Positions 16,345 through 25,011 of a DNA stretch of 64,000 nt are shown piece by piece. A model generated the notes under the pieces. That model was not told the origin of the DNA. It saw nothing but the letters and a program-made list of their open reading frames with translations, and did not search any database. Source of the stretch: Massilia sp. YIM B02763 (GTDB taxonomy: Bacteria > Pseudomonadota > Gammaproteobacteria > Burkholderiales > Burkholderiaceae_D); the NCBI RefSeq assembly GCF_030412015.1, contig NZ_JASNRD010000016.1:52104-116103 (forward strand). Reading direction: 5' to 3'. A program made the position numbers and the translations under genes. Position 1 is the first letter of the stretch. Every line of letters starts with the position of its first letter.

Positions 16345-16959
16345 ATGGCGGGCACCGACGACCTCGCGGGCACGGGCGGCAGCGCCGCCGCTGCCAACGC
16401 CGCGCGCCGCACGCGCCTGCGCCAGTACCAGGAGCAGCTGCTCGAACGCATGCTCGCCGCGCGCACCAGCAGCGGCGCGCACGCGCACCAGCTGGGCATC
16501 GAGATCGGCGGCAAGCGCTACCTGCTCGACCTGCTCGAGGCGGGAGAAATCGTGCCGCTGCCCGCGGTCGCCCCGGTGCCGCTGACGCAGGAGTGGTACC
16601 TGGGACTGGCCAACGTGCGCGGCAACCTGGTCGGCGTGATCGACCTGGCGCGCTACCTGGAGCAGAAAGGCGCGCCGCCCATCGGCAATCCGCGCCTGGT
16701 GACCTTCGCCGCAGGCCTGGGCTTTCCGTGCGCGCTGCTGGTGGACCGCGTGGTCGGCCTGCGCCAGGCTGCCGACATGACGCCTGCCGCCATGACGCCC
16801 GAGGGCAGCGGCCTGCGCGATGCGGACGGCCGGGAGTGGATCCCGCTGTCCCTGGCCGGCCTGGTGCGCGAGGAACGCTTCCTGCAGATTGGCCTGCATG
16901 AGGGCCTGCATGAGGGCCTGCAAGACGACCCGAGCGGCAAGCCGCACTCCGGCGCGTGA
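16345..16959 (+). CDS. pilI: PilI, CheW-like coupling protein
   Basis: Cytoplasmic adaptor of 204 residues that couples the PilJ receptor to the PilL kinase. The CheW domain spans about 50-180, with GIEIGGKRYLLDLLEAGEI, WYLGLANVRGNLVGVIDLARYL and the CheW-type ending LSLAGLVREERFLQIGL. The C-terminus contains a duplicated heptad-like stretch LHEGLHEGLQ, a small in-frame repeat. The start codon follows the pilH stop by one base. Confidence 0.93.
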   Translation: MAGTDDLAGTGGSAAAANAARRTRLRQYQEQLLERMLAARTSSGAHAHQLGIEIGGKRYLLDLLEAGEIVPLPAVAPVPLTQEWYLGLANVRGNLVGVIDLARYLEQKGAPPIGNPRLVTFAAGLGFPCALLVDRVVGLRQAADMTPAAMTPEGSGLRDADGREWIPLSLAGLVREERFLQIGLHEGLHEGLQDDPSGKPHSGA

Positions 16960-16996
16960 GCCGGACAATCACAACCAAGTCTGTACTGGAGCTGGA

Positions 16997-19381
16997 ATGG
17001 GATTCGCATCCAAACTGCCGCTGAATTTTCTCGCCAAGGACAAGGGCGAGCGCGCCGACGACGCCGATGGCGCGACCGTGCTGGCGTCCCCGGACACCCA
17101 GTTCAACCTCGGAGGCGCCGCTGCCGCTGCCGCTTCCGGCCCCGCTCCGGCCGCCGCGGGCGCGCCGGCGGGATCGGCCAGCGCCGCCGCGCTGCGCCTG
17201 GGCAGCCTGCTGCGCCGGCGCCGCCGCGGCGATGCGGCGCACGCGTCCGCGTCCGCCATGGCGGCCGACGCCGTGCCGGCGGACGACGACCTGCGCCTGC
17301 CCCTGATCGGCCACCTGTCGCTGCCGCGCCAGCTGCGCATCCTGATGCTGGCCTGCGCGGCCGGCATCCTGCTCACCATCCTGGCAATGTGGAAGAATGC
17401 CGGCAGCGGCGCCGTCGCCGCCAGCCAGACCCAGATCGCCAGCGAGGCGCTGATGCATTCCCAGCGCGTCGGCAAGGCGGCGCCGAACGCCATGCAGGGC
17501 GTGCCGGCCGCCTTCGCCCAGCTCGAGGACAGCCGCCGCGAACTGGGCCGCGACCTCGACCTGCTGGCGCGGGGCGGCATCTACAACGGCCGGGACATCC
17601 CGGCCGCGACGGGCGACCTGGCGGCCCAGCTGGCCGCCGTGCGCAAGAAATGGGCGGCGTCCGACGCCGGCGCGTTCAGCATCCTCAAGATGAAGCGCGA
17701 GCTGGTCGGCTTCGACAAGAACCTCAAGCAGCTCGACATCCTCGCGCCGGAGATGCTGGCGCTGACCGAGAGCATCCTGACCGAGCGCAGCGCGCGCGGC
17801 GGCAGCCCGCGCGAACTGGCCGCCCTCGGCCGCATGATGATGCTGACCCAGCGCCTGTCGCGCAGCGCCAACGAATTCCTCACCTCGGGCGGCATCACCC
17901 CCGAAACCGCGTTCCAGATGGGCCGCGACACCACCACTTTCCGCGCCACCGTCGACGGCCTGCTGGCCGGCAGCACCCAGCTGGGCCTGTCCGCCGTGCG
18001 CGAGCCCGACCTGCGCATCAAGCTGGGCGAGGTGCAGGCGAAGTTCGACGTGTGCCAGGGACTGATCGCCGGCTTCCTCGGCCACCTGTCCGACCTGACG
18101 GCCGCCAAGGCCGCCGAGCAGGCGATCTTCCACGACAACGAAGACCTGCGCGCCCAGCTGGGCAGCCTGCAGTCCGCGCTGCGCGCCGGCGAGGGCGCCA
18201 GCCCCTGGTTCTGGCTGCTGGTCGCGTCCTCCGTGTTCACGCTGGCCACGGCCGGCTGCATCTCGCGCGTGATGCTGCAGGATTCGCGCAACCGCACCCG
18301 CGGCGCCGATGCGCGCCGCCAGGAAGCGGAAGCGATGCGCCTGCTGGCCCAGGCCAAGGAAGAGGAGGCCAAGGCCACCAACGACCAGAACCAGGCCGCG
18401 ATCCTGCGCCTGATGAACGAACTGCAGGAAGTGGCGGACGGCGACCTGACCGTGGCCGCCACCGTGTCCGAGGACATCACCGGCGCCATCGCCGACTCGG
18501 TCAACTACACGGTCGAGGAATTGCGCGGCCTGGTGGTGCGCGTGATCGACACGGCCGAGCAGGTGGGCGGCGCGTCCAGCCAGGCCCAGGACGTCTCCAG
18601 CGAACTGCTGGTCGCGGCCGGCCAGCAGTCGCGCGAGATCCAGGACGTCTCGGCCACCGTGCTGCGCATGGCCGGCGAGATCACCGAGGTGTCGAGCTCG
18701 GCGAAGGAATCGGCCGAGGTGGCGCGCCAGTCGGTGGCGGCGGCCGAGCAGGGCGCCACCGCCGTGCAGAACGCCATCAAGGGCATGGGCGAGATCCGCG
18801 AGCAGATCCAGGAAACCTCCAAGCGCATCAAGCGCCTGGGCGAATCCTCGCAGGAGATCGGCGAGATCACCGAGCTGATCTCGGACATCACGGAGCAGAC
18901 CAACGTGCTGGCGCTGAACGCGGCGATCCAGGCGGCATCGGCCGGCGAGGCCGGACGCGGCTTCTCGGTGGTGGCGGAAGAGGTGCAGCGCCTGGCGGAA
19001 CGCTCGGCCGAGGCGGCCAAGCAGATCGGCGCCCTGGTGCGCACCATCCAGACCGATACCCACGATGCCGTGGCGGCCATGGAAAAATCGACCCAGGGCG
19101 TGGTCGAGGGCGCGCGCCTGTCCGACGCGGCCGGCGCCGCGCTGGCCGACATCTCGGGCGTGTCGAACCGCCTGGCCGAACTGATCCAGGGCATGGCGAC
19201 GGCGGCCGGCCAGCAGGCGACGGCGGCCAACGGCGTGGCGCATAATATGCAGCACATCCTGGCGATCACCGAGCAGACCCAGGGCGGCACGCAGCACACC
19301 GCCCAGTCGATCCGCCAGCTCGCCGCGCTGGCGCAGGAGCTGAAGGACTCGGTGTCGCGCTTCCGCGTGTCTGCTGCTTGA
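16997..19381 (+). CDS. pilJ: PilJ, type IV pilus methyl-accepting chemotaxis receptor
   Basis: Inner-membrane chemoreceptor of 794 residues from the ATG at 16997, which has GGAGCTGGA upstream. It has an unusually long cytoplasmic N-terminus (about 1-112, Ala-rich with an RRRRRGD patch), the first membrane helix (about 113-131), a periplasmic region with PilJ-type repeats (MHSQRVGKAAPNAMQG; TQRLSRSANEFLTSG) and the second helix (about 404-424). A HAMP-like stretch follows, then the signalling domain with the hairpin-tip motif ITEQTNVLALNAAIQAASAG and VVAEEVQRLAERS. It should sense surface contact or pilus tension and feed PilL. Confidence 0.93.
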   Translation: MGFASKLPLNFLAKDKGERADDADGATVLASPDTQFNLGGAAAAAASGPAPAAAGAPAGSASAAALRLGSLLRRRRRGDAAHASASAMAADAVPADDDLRLPLIGHLSLPRQLRILMLACAAGILLTILAMWKNAGSGAVAASQTQIASEALMHSQRVGKAAPNAMQGVPAAFAQLEDSRRELGRDLDLLARGGIYNGRDIPAATGDLAAQLAAVRKKWAASDAGAFSILKMKRELVGFDKNLKQLDILAPEMLALTESILTERSARGGSPRELAALGRMMMLTQRLSRSANEFLTSGGITPETAFQMGRDTTTFRATVDGLLAGSTQLGLSAVREPDLRIKLGEVQAKFDVCQGLIAGFLGHLSDLTAAKAAEQAIFHDNEDLRAQLGSLQSALRAGEGASPWFWLLVASSVFTLATAGCISRVMLQDSRNRTRGADARRQEAEAMRLLAQAKEEEAKATNDQNQAAILRLMNELQEVADGDLTVAATVSEDITGAIADSVNYTVEELRGLVVRVIDTAEQVGGASSQAQDVSSELLVAAGQQSREIQDVSATVLRMAGEITEVSSSAKESAEVARQSVAAAEQGATAVQNAIKGMGEIREQIQETSKRIKRLGESSQEIGEITELISDITEQTNVLALNAAIQAASAGEAGRGFSVVAEEVQRLAERSAEAAKQIGALVRTIQTDTHDAVAAMEKSTQGVVEGARLSDAAGAALADISGVSNRLAELIQGMATAAGQQATAANGVAHNMQHILAITEQTQGGTQHTAQSIRQLAALAQELKDSVSRFRVSAA

Positions 19382-19400
19382 GGACTCTTTAAGGCATTCA

Positions 19401-22400
19401 ATGACCCAGTTTTCGCCGGCGGTTGCGCCGCACTTCGACGCCGGTCCCCTGTCCTGGGTGATCGGGGAAATCCGCGATGCCCTCGCGCGTTCGGCCGATG
19501 CCCTGCGCGACGCTGCCGCGCGCACCCCGGACGCGCGCCCGACCCTGCTGCTGCACGCCAAGTCGCACCTGCACCAGGCCCACGGCGCCCTGCAGATGGT
19601 GGACGTCAAGGGCGTGGGCCCGCTGACGCAGGGCGCGGAACACGCGATCGACCGCTTCAAGGACGGCACGCTGGCGCTGGGCGACGACGCCATCGCGGTC
19701 GTGGACGAGGCCTACCGGGCGCTGGTCGACTACCTGGAAGAACTGTTGGACGGCACCCGGTCCCAACCCCAGCCGCTGCGGCTGTTCCCCTATTACCGCA
19801 GCCTGCAGGAGCTGCTCGGCGCCGAGCGCGCGCATCCGGGCGCGCTGCTGGACCTCGAATTGGCGCCGGAACTGCTGCCGCCCGCGCCCCGCGAAAGCGA
19901 TGAGGTGCCGGACTATGCCGCCTGCCGCGCGCGCTTCGAGAAGGCGCTGCTGCCGTTCATGCGCGCCGCCGACGATGCAGCGCGCCGCACCCACGCCGAA
20001 GCGATGCGCGATGCGCTGGCTCCCGTCGCGGCGGCGCAGCGCGATCCGCAGCTGCACGCCTTCTGGCTGGCGCTGCAGGCGGTGGCCGACCTCGCGGCGC
20101 AGGGTCAGCTGGAGAACGACCTGCACCTGAAGCAGCTGTTCGGCCAGGTCAATTTGCAGCTGCGCCGCCTGGCGCAGGGCCAGGAAGGCTTGTCCGAGAC
20201 GCTCCTGCGCGACGCCCTGTTCCTGGTGGCGCAGGCGCCGGAACCCACGCCCGCCGCGCGCGCGCTGCGCGCCGCCTGGCGCCTGGACGGCCAGGTGCCG
20301 CCGGATTACCTGGAACGCCGCTACGGGCGCATCGACCCGGGCGCGCTGAAGGATGCCAAGGAAGCGCTGCAGGAAACCAAGGAAGGCTGGGATCGCATCG
20401 CCAGCGAGGGCGGCGATCTCCCGGAAAGCGATTTCGACGCCGCGCTGGCCAAGCTGGCCGGGGCCAGCGAGAAACTGGGCGCGCCGGCGCTGGCGCAGCT
20501 GCTGCGCGAGCTGGGGGAGGCGGCCGGCAAGTCGGTGGCGGGCAGCGCCAGCGACCGGTTCGGCATGGAGATGGCGCAGGCCATGCTGTTCGTCGAGCAT
20601 GGCCTGGACCAGGTGCGCCAGCTGCCGGACGACTTCGGCCAGCACGCCGAGGCGGTCGGCCAGCGCCTGCTGGCGCTGGCGCAGGGCGAGACGCCGCCCG
20701 AGGCGCCCGAGTGGCAGGGCGAACTGGCGCGCGAGCTGCAGCAGGGCCAGACGGTGGCCGTGCTGGCGGGCGAGATCCGCACGGCGCTGCGCCAGGTCGA
20801 GAAGCTGGTCGAGGACTACCACCAGCACCCGGAGCATACCGAGGCCCTGGACCGCGCCGATCCGCTGCTGCACCAGCTGCAGGGCGCGCTGGCCATCCTG
20901 GACCAGCACGAGGCCACGAGCACCGTCGATCACGTGCGCGCGGCGCTGCGCGGCCTGGCCGCCGGCGACGCCGGCGCGGAGTCGCGCGCCGCCACGCTGG
21001 ACAACCTGGCGCGCAATATCGGCGCGCTCGGCTTCTTCGTCGACGCGTTGGCCCAGAATGTCGACAACGCGCGCCGCCGCTTCCGCTTCGACCGCGAGGA
21101 GCGCCTGTTCCGCGAGCTGCCGTTCGAGGCGCTGCAGGATGCCGTGCCGGTGGCGCTGCCGCCGGAGGAGCCGGCCGCCGCGGCCCAGCCGCAGCCGCAG
21201 ATGGAGCGCGAGCGCGAGCCCGAGCAGGCGCCCCTCGTGCCGCAGGATGACGGCGCCGTCGAGGCGGAGCTGCTGGAGATCTTCATCGGCGAGGCGCGCG
21301 AGGTGCTGGAGTCGGTGGGTGCGGCGCTGCCGGCCGCGCGCGCGGCCCCGGCCGACCAGGACGGGCTGGCGCGCCTGCGCCGTTCCTTCCACACGCTCAA
21401 GGGCAGCGGCCGCATGGTGGGCCTGGAGCAGTTCGCGCTCGCCGCCGCCGCCGTCGAGAAGACGATGAATATGTGGCTGGCCGAGGAGCGCGCCGCCACG
21501 CCGGACCTGCTGGCGCTGCTGGACGCGGCCCATGCCGAGCTGTCGGCCTGGGTCGAGGAGCTGGCGGCGCAGGGCGGCACGGCGCGCGACGGCGAGTCTC
21601 TGGCCGCCGCCGCCGCGCGCGTGCAGGAAGGCGGGACATTCGCGCCGGATACGGATACTGCGGCGCAGCCGGAGGCCGAGCCACAACCCGAACCCGAGCC
21701 ACAACCCGAACCCGAGCCCGAGCCCGAAGCGCAGGAAACCGCCGTCAAGCGCATCGGCGACCTCGAGATCCCGCTGCCGCTGTACGAGATCTACCTCGGG
21801 GAAAGCGCGGAGCTGGTACGCGTGCTGGGCGAGGACGTCGCCGCCTGGCGCCAGGAGCCGGAGCGCGCCGTCTCGCCCGCCGCCCTCAAGGCGGCCCATA
21901 CGCTGGGCGGTACCTCGGCCACGGTCGGCTTCCACGCGCTGCGCGCGCTGGCCAATGTGCTGGAAGACGTGCTGCAGGTGGCCTTGCCGCCGCTGGACGC
22001 CGTCCAGTTCGACCTGCTGGACGAGGCGCTCGAGCGCATCCGCATCATGCGCCAGGTGTTCGCGCTGGGCGAGCCGGCGCCGGCCCAGCCGGAGCTGCTG
22101 GCGCGCCTGGAAGCGCTGCGCGACGAGCTGGGAAGCCGGCGCGCCGACGCCGTCATGGGCGGCGCGGAACCGGAACTCGCCGCGCGCCTCGACGCGCTGT
22201 TCGCCGCCACCTACGCGAGCATCCTGGCCGAGCCGCCGCTGACCGGCGCGCTGCCGCTGCCGGCCGCCACCGAACTCGCGCCGCGCGCGGTGGAGGCGCG
22301 CCCGCCCGACCCGGCCGTGGCCGAGGTCGACGACCTGTTCGACACCTATTTCGACGACCCGTTCGCCACGCCGGCACCGGCGCTGGAACAGGCGCAGCCG

Positions 22401-24917
22401 GAACCGCAACCGGCCCACGAGGCCGACACGGCGGGGCCGGCGGAAGACGAGATCGACGTCGATGCGCTGTTCGCGCCGGCGCCCGCACCGGAGCCTGCGC
22501 CCGAGCCTGAGCCCGAGCCCGAGCCTGAGCCGGCTGCGGCGGTCGACGAACCCGCGCCGCCGCTCGGTGTGCCGGCGCAGGAGGTCGAAGAAGAAGCGGA
22601 AGAAGAAGCGGAAGAAGAAGCGGAAGCCGAGGAGGAAGCGCCCGCGCTGGCCACGGAACCCGTGTTCGTCGACGAGCTCGATCCGGACCTGCTGCCCGTG
22701 TTCATCGAGGAAGCGGCCGACCTGCTGCCGCGGATCGGCCAGGACCTGCGCCAGTGGCAGCAGGACCCGCACGACGCCGGCGTCGCCCACGGCCTGCTGC
22801 GCGCCCTGCACACGGTCAAGGGCAGCGCGCGCATGGCCGGCGCGATGCGCCTGGGCCAGCACGTGCACGCGCTGGAAACCCAGGTCGAGAACATGCTGCA
22901 CGCCGGGACCACGAATCCGGCGGCCTTCGACGAACTGCTGGCCAACTACGACCAGGCACAGCTGCTGTTCGAGCAGCTGCAGCAGCCCGCCGCCGTTGCC
23001 GGCGCGGCCTTGCCGGATGGCGCAGCCGGCGCCGCGCCGGATGGCGTTCCCGCCGCTCCCGCCGCTCCTGCGGCTGCGGCCGAGCGTCCGCAGGCCGCGC
23101 CGGCGCCCCTGGTGCGGGTGCGCGCCGACATCCTCGACCGCCTCGTCAACCAGGCCGGCGAAGTGTCGATCACGCGCTCCAAGCTGGAGACCCAGGTCGG
23201 CTCGCTCAAGGGCGCGCTGTCCGATTTCTCGGACAACGTGGCGCGGCTGCGCCGCCAGCTGCGCGAGATCGAGATGCAGGCCGAGTCGCAGATCGCCTCG
23301 CGCCTGTCGATCGCCGGCGAGCGCGAATTCGATCCCCTCGAGTTCGACCGCTTCACGCGATTGCAGGAACTGACGCGCATGCTGGCCGAGAGCGTCGACG
23401 ACGTGGCCTCGTTCCAGGACGGCATGACACGCGCCGTGGATGCCGCCGGCGCCGACCTGGCCGCGCAGGCGCGCCTGACGCGCGACCTGCAGCGCGACCT
23501 GATGCGGGTGCGCATGGTGCCGTTCGCCAGCCTGTCGGAGCGCCTGTTCCGCGTGGCGCGCCAGACGGCCAAGGAAACCGACAAGCGCGTCAACCTCGAC
23601 ATCCGCGGCGGCGCCGTGGAAATCGACCGCAGCGTGCTGGAACGCATGGCCGCGCCGTTCGAGCACCTGCTGCGCAACGCCATCGTGCACGGCATCGAGG
23701 ACCGCGCGGCGCGCGCCGCCGCCGGCAAGCCGGAGACGGGAGAGTTGCTGGTGCAGGTCAGCCAGCAGGGCAACGAGGTCGCGCTGCGCTTCGCCGACGA
23801 CGGCGCGGGCCTGGACCTGGAACGCATCCGCGCACGGGCGCGCGCATCGGGCCTGGCGTCGGCGGACGAGGAGATCGCCGACCAGGATGCGGCCGAGCTG
23901 GTGTTCGAGCCGGGCCTGTCGACGGCCGACACCCTGACGGAGCTGGCCGGCCGCGGCGTGGGCATGGATGTCGTGCGCTCCGAAGCGCGCGCGCTGGGTG
24001 GCCGCGTGGACGTCGAGACCACGGCGGGCCAGGGCGCCGCCTTCACCATCCACCTGCCGCTGACGCTGGCCGTCACCCAGGTGGTGCTGGTGGCGGCCGG
24101 GGCCCGCACCCACGCGCTGCCGGCGACCCTGGTCGAGCAGGTGCTGCAGGTGCGCGAGGCCGACCTGGATGCGGCGCGCGCGCAGGGCACGCTGACGGTG
24201 CAGGGCGAGCCGCTGCCGCTGCACTACCTGCCGGCGCTGCTGCGCGAGCCGGGCGGCAGCGGCGCCCGGTTGGGCGCCCAGCGCTCCTACCCGGTGCTGG
24301 TGCTCAGGAACGGCGCCCTGCGCATCGCGCTGCAGGTCGACGAGGTGCAAGGCAACCGCGAGGTCGTCGTCAAGAACATCGGCCCGCAGCTGGCGCGCAT
24401 GCCCGGCATCGCCGGCGCCACCGTGCTCGGCTCGGGCGAGATCGTGCTGATCCTCGATCCGGTGCTGCTGTCGGGGCCGGGCGTGCGCCTGCCCGACGGC
24501 GACGCGCTCGCCGCCGCGCAGCCGGCCGTGCCGGCGCGCGTGGCCACGATCATGGTCGTCGACGATTCGCTCACCGTGCGCAAGGTCTCGCAGCGCCTGC
24601 TCGAGCGCGAAGGCTACCGCGTGCTGCTGGCCAAGGACGGCGTCGACGCGCTGGAACAGATGCAGGAGACGCGGCCGGACCTGATGCTGGTCGATATCGA
24701 GATGCCGCGCATGGACGGCTTCGACCTGGCGCGCAACGTGCGCGGCAACGACGCCACGCGCTCGCTGCCCATCGTCATGGTCACGTCGCGCACGGCGGAC
24801 AAGCACCGCAACTATGCGCGCGACCTGGGCGTGGATGCGTATTTCGGCAAGCCGTTCCAGGAGGATGCGTTGCTGGCGGAGATTGCGCGGTTGTTGGGTA
24901 AGGAACCGCTATTGTGA
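19401..24917 (+). CDS. pilL: PilL/ChpA-type hybrid histidine kinase with multiple Hpt domains
   Basis: Large CheA-like kinase of 1838 residues controlling type IV pili. Hpt-like modules: a degenerate HQAHGAL near H58, a degenerate HQLQGAL near H491, a canonical HTLKGSGRM at H664, HTLGGTSATVG at H833 and a canonical HTVKGSARM at H1137. Glu/Pro-rich linkers separate them (for example 752-775 and 1030-1080). The catalytic part has the N box HLLRNAIVHGIED, ADDGAGLDLERI and GRGVGMDVVRSE, then a CheW-like domain and a C-terminal receiver with D1765 in LVDIEMPRMDG. Shorter than Pseudomonas ChpA. It follows pilJ after 19 bases; a REPIN-like element follows. Confidence 0.94.
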   Translation: MTQFSPAVAPHFDAGPLSWVIGEIRDALARSADALRDAAARTPDARPTLLLHAKSHLHQAHGALQMVDVKGVGPLTQGAEHAIDRFKDGTLALGDDAIAVVDEAYRALVDYLEELLDGTRSQPQPLRLFPYYRSLQELLGAERAHPGALLDLELAPELLPPAPRESDEVPDYAACRARFEKALLPFMRAADDAARRTHAEAMRDALAPVAAAQRDPQLHAFWLALQAVADLAAQGQLENDLHLKQLFGQVNLQLRRLAQGQEGLSETLLRDALFLVAQAPEPTPAARALRAAWRLDGQVPPDYLERRYGRIDPGALKDAKEALQETKEGWDRIASEGGDLPESDFDAALAKLAGASEKLGAPALAQLLRELGEAAGKSVAGSASDRFGMEMAQAMLFVEHGLDQVRQLPDDFGQHAEAVGQRLLALAQGETPPEAPEWQGELARELQQGQTVAVLAGEIRTALRQVEKLVEDYHQHPEHTEALDRADPLLHQLQGALAILDQHEATSTVDHVRAALRGLAAGDAGAESRAATLDNLARNIGALGFFVDALAQNVDNARRRFRFDREERLFRELPFEALQDAVPVALPPEEPAAAAQPQPQMEREREPEQAPLVPQDDGAVEAELLEIFIGEAREVLESVGAALPAARAAPADQDGLARLRRSFHTLKGSGRMVGLEQFALAAAAVEKTMNMWLAEERAATPDLLALLDAAHAELSAWVEELAAQGGTARDGESLAAAAARVQEGGTFAPDTDTAAQPEAEPQPEPEPQPEPEPEPEAQETAVKRIGDLEIPLPLYEIYLGESAELVRVLGEDVAAWRQEPERAVSPAALKAAHTLGGTSATVGFHALRALANVLEDVLQVALPPLDAVQFDLLDEALERIRIMRQVFALGEPAPAQPELLARLEALRDELGSRRADAVMGGAEPELAARLDALFAATYASILAEPPLTGALPLPAATELAPRAVEARPPDPAVAEVDDLFDTYFDDPFATPAPALEQAQPEPQPAHEADTAGPAEDEIDVDALFAPAPAPEPAPEPEPEPEPEPAAAVDEPAPPLGVPAQEVEEEAEEEAEEEAEAEEEAPALATEPVFVDELDPDLLPVFIEEAADLLPRIGQDLRQWQQDPHDAGVAHGLLRALHTVKGSARMAGAMRLGQHVHALETQVENMLHAGTTNPAAFDELLANYDQAQLLFEQLQQPAAVAGAALPDGAAGAAPDGVPAAPAAPAAAAERPQAAPAPLVRVRADILDRLVNQAGEVSITRSKLETQVGSLKGALSDFSDNVARLRRQLREIEMQAESQIASRLSIAGEREFDPLEFDRFTRLQELTRMLAESVDDVASFQDGMTRAVDAAGADLAAQARLTRDLQRDLMRVRMVPFASLSERLFRVARQTAKETDKRVNLDIRGGAVEIDRSVLERMAAPFEHLLRNAIVHGIEDRAARAAAGKPETGELLVQVSQQGNEVALRFADDGAGLDLERIRARARASGLASADEEIADQDAAELVFEPGLSTADTLTELAGRGVGMDVVRSEARALGGRVDVETTAGQGAAFTIHLPLTLAVTQVVLVAAGARTHALPATLVEQVLQVREADLDAARAQGTLTVQGEPLPLHYLPALLREPGGSGARLGAQRSYPVLVLRNGALRIALQVDEVQGNREVVVKNIGPQLARMPGIAGATVLGSGEIVLILDPVLLSGPGVRLPDGDALAAAQPAVPARVATIMVVDDSLTVRKVSQRLLEREGYRVLLAKDGVDALEQMQETRPDLMLVDIEMPRMDGFDLARNVRGNDATRSLPIVMVTSRTADKHRNYARDLGVDAYFGKPFQEDALLAEIARLLGKEPLL

Positions 24918-24921
24918 ATAC

Positions 24922-25010
24922 CGTCGTCCCCGCGAAGGCGGGGACCCAATTTCTGCTCGCGTTGTCGCAACGCATGCAAAATTGGGTCCCTGCCTGCGCA
25001 GGGACGACGG
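24922..25010. repeat. REPIN-like long inverted repeat, GTCCCTGC family (copy 2)
   Basis: Left arm CCGTCGTCCCCGCGAAGGCG then GGGACCCAATT; right arm AATTGGGTCCCTGCCTGCGC then AGGGACGACGG. It fills the convergent gap between pilL (plus) and phrB (minus), starting four bases after the pilL stop and ending two bases before the phrB stop. Related to 12766 and 31291. Confidence 0.9.
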
Positions 25011-25011
25011 G

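Noticed and set aside
16280..19693. Long minus-strand frame across pilI and pilJ
   Set aside because: Antisense shadow of two well-supported genes; no domains and biased composition.
22585..22640. GAAGAAGAAGCGG-like tandem repeats
   Set aside because: They encode the Glu-rich linker of PilL in frame; they are not a CRISPR or intergenic satellite.
19398..24806. A reading frame of about 1800 codons on the minus strand opposite pilL
   Set aside because: It is a high-GC shadow of pilL: the composition is dominated by Arg, Ala, His and Gln, with no recognisable domain, and pilL itself has clear Hpt, kinase and receiver motifs.
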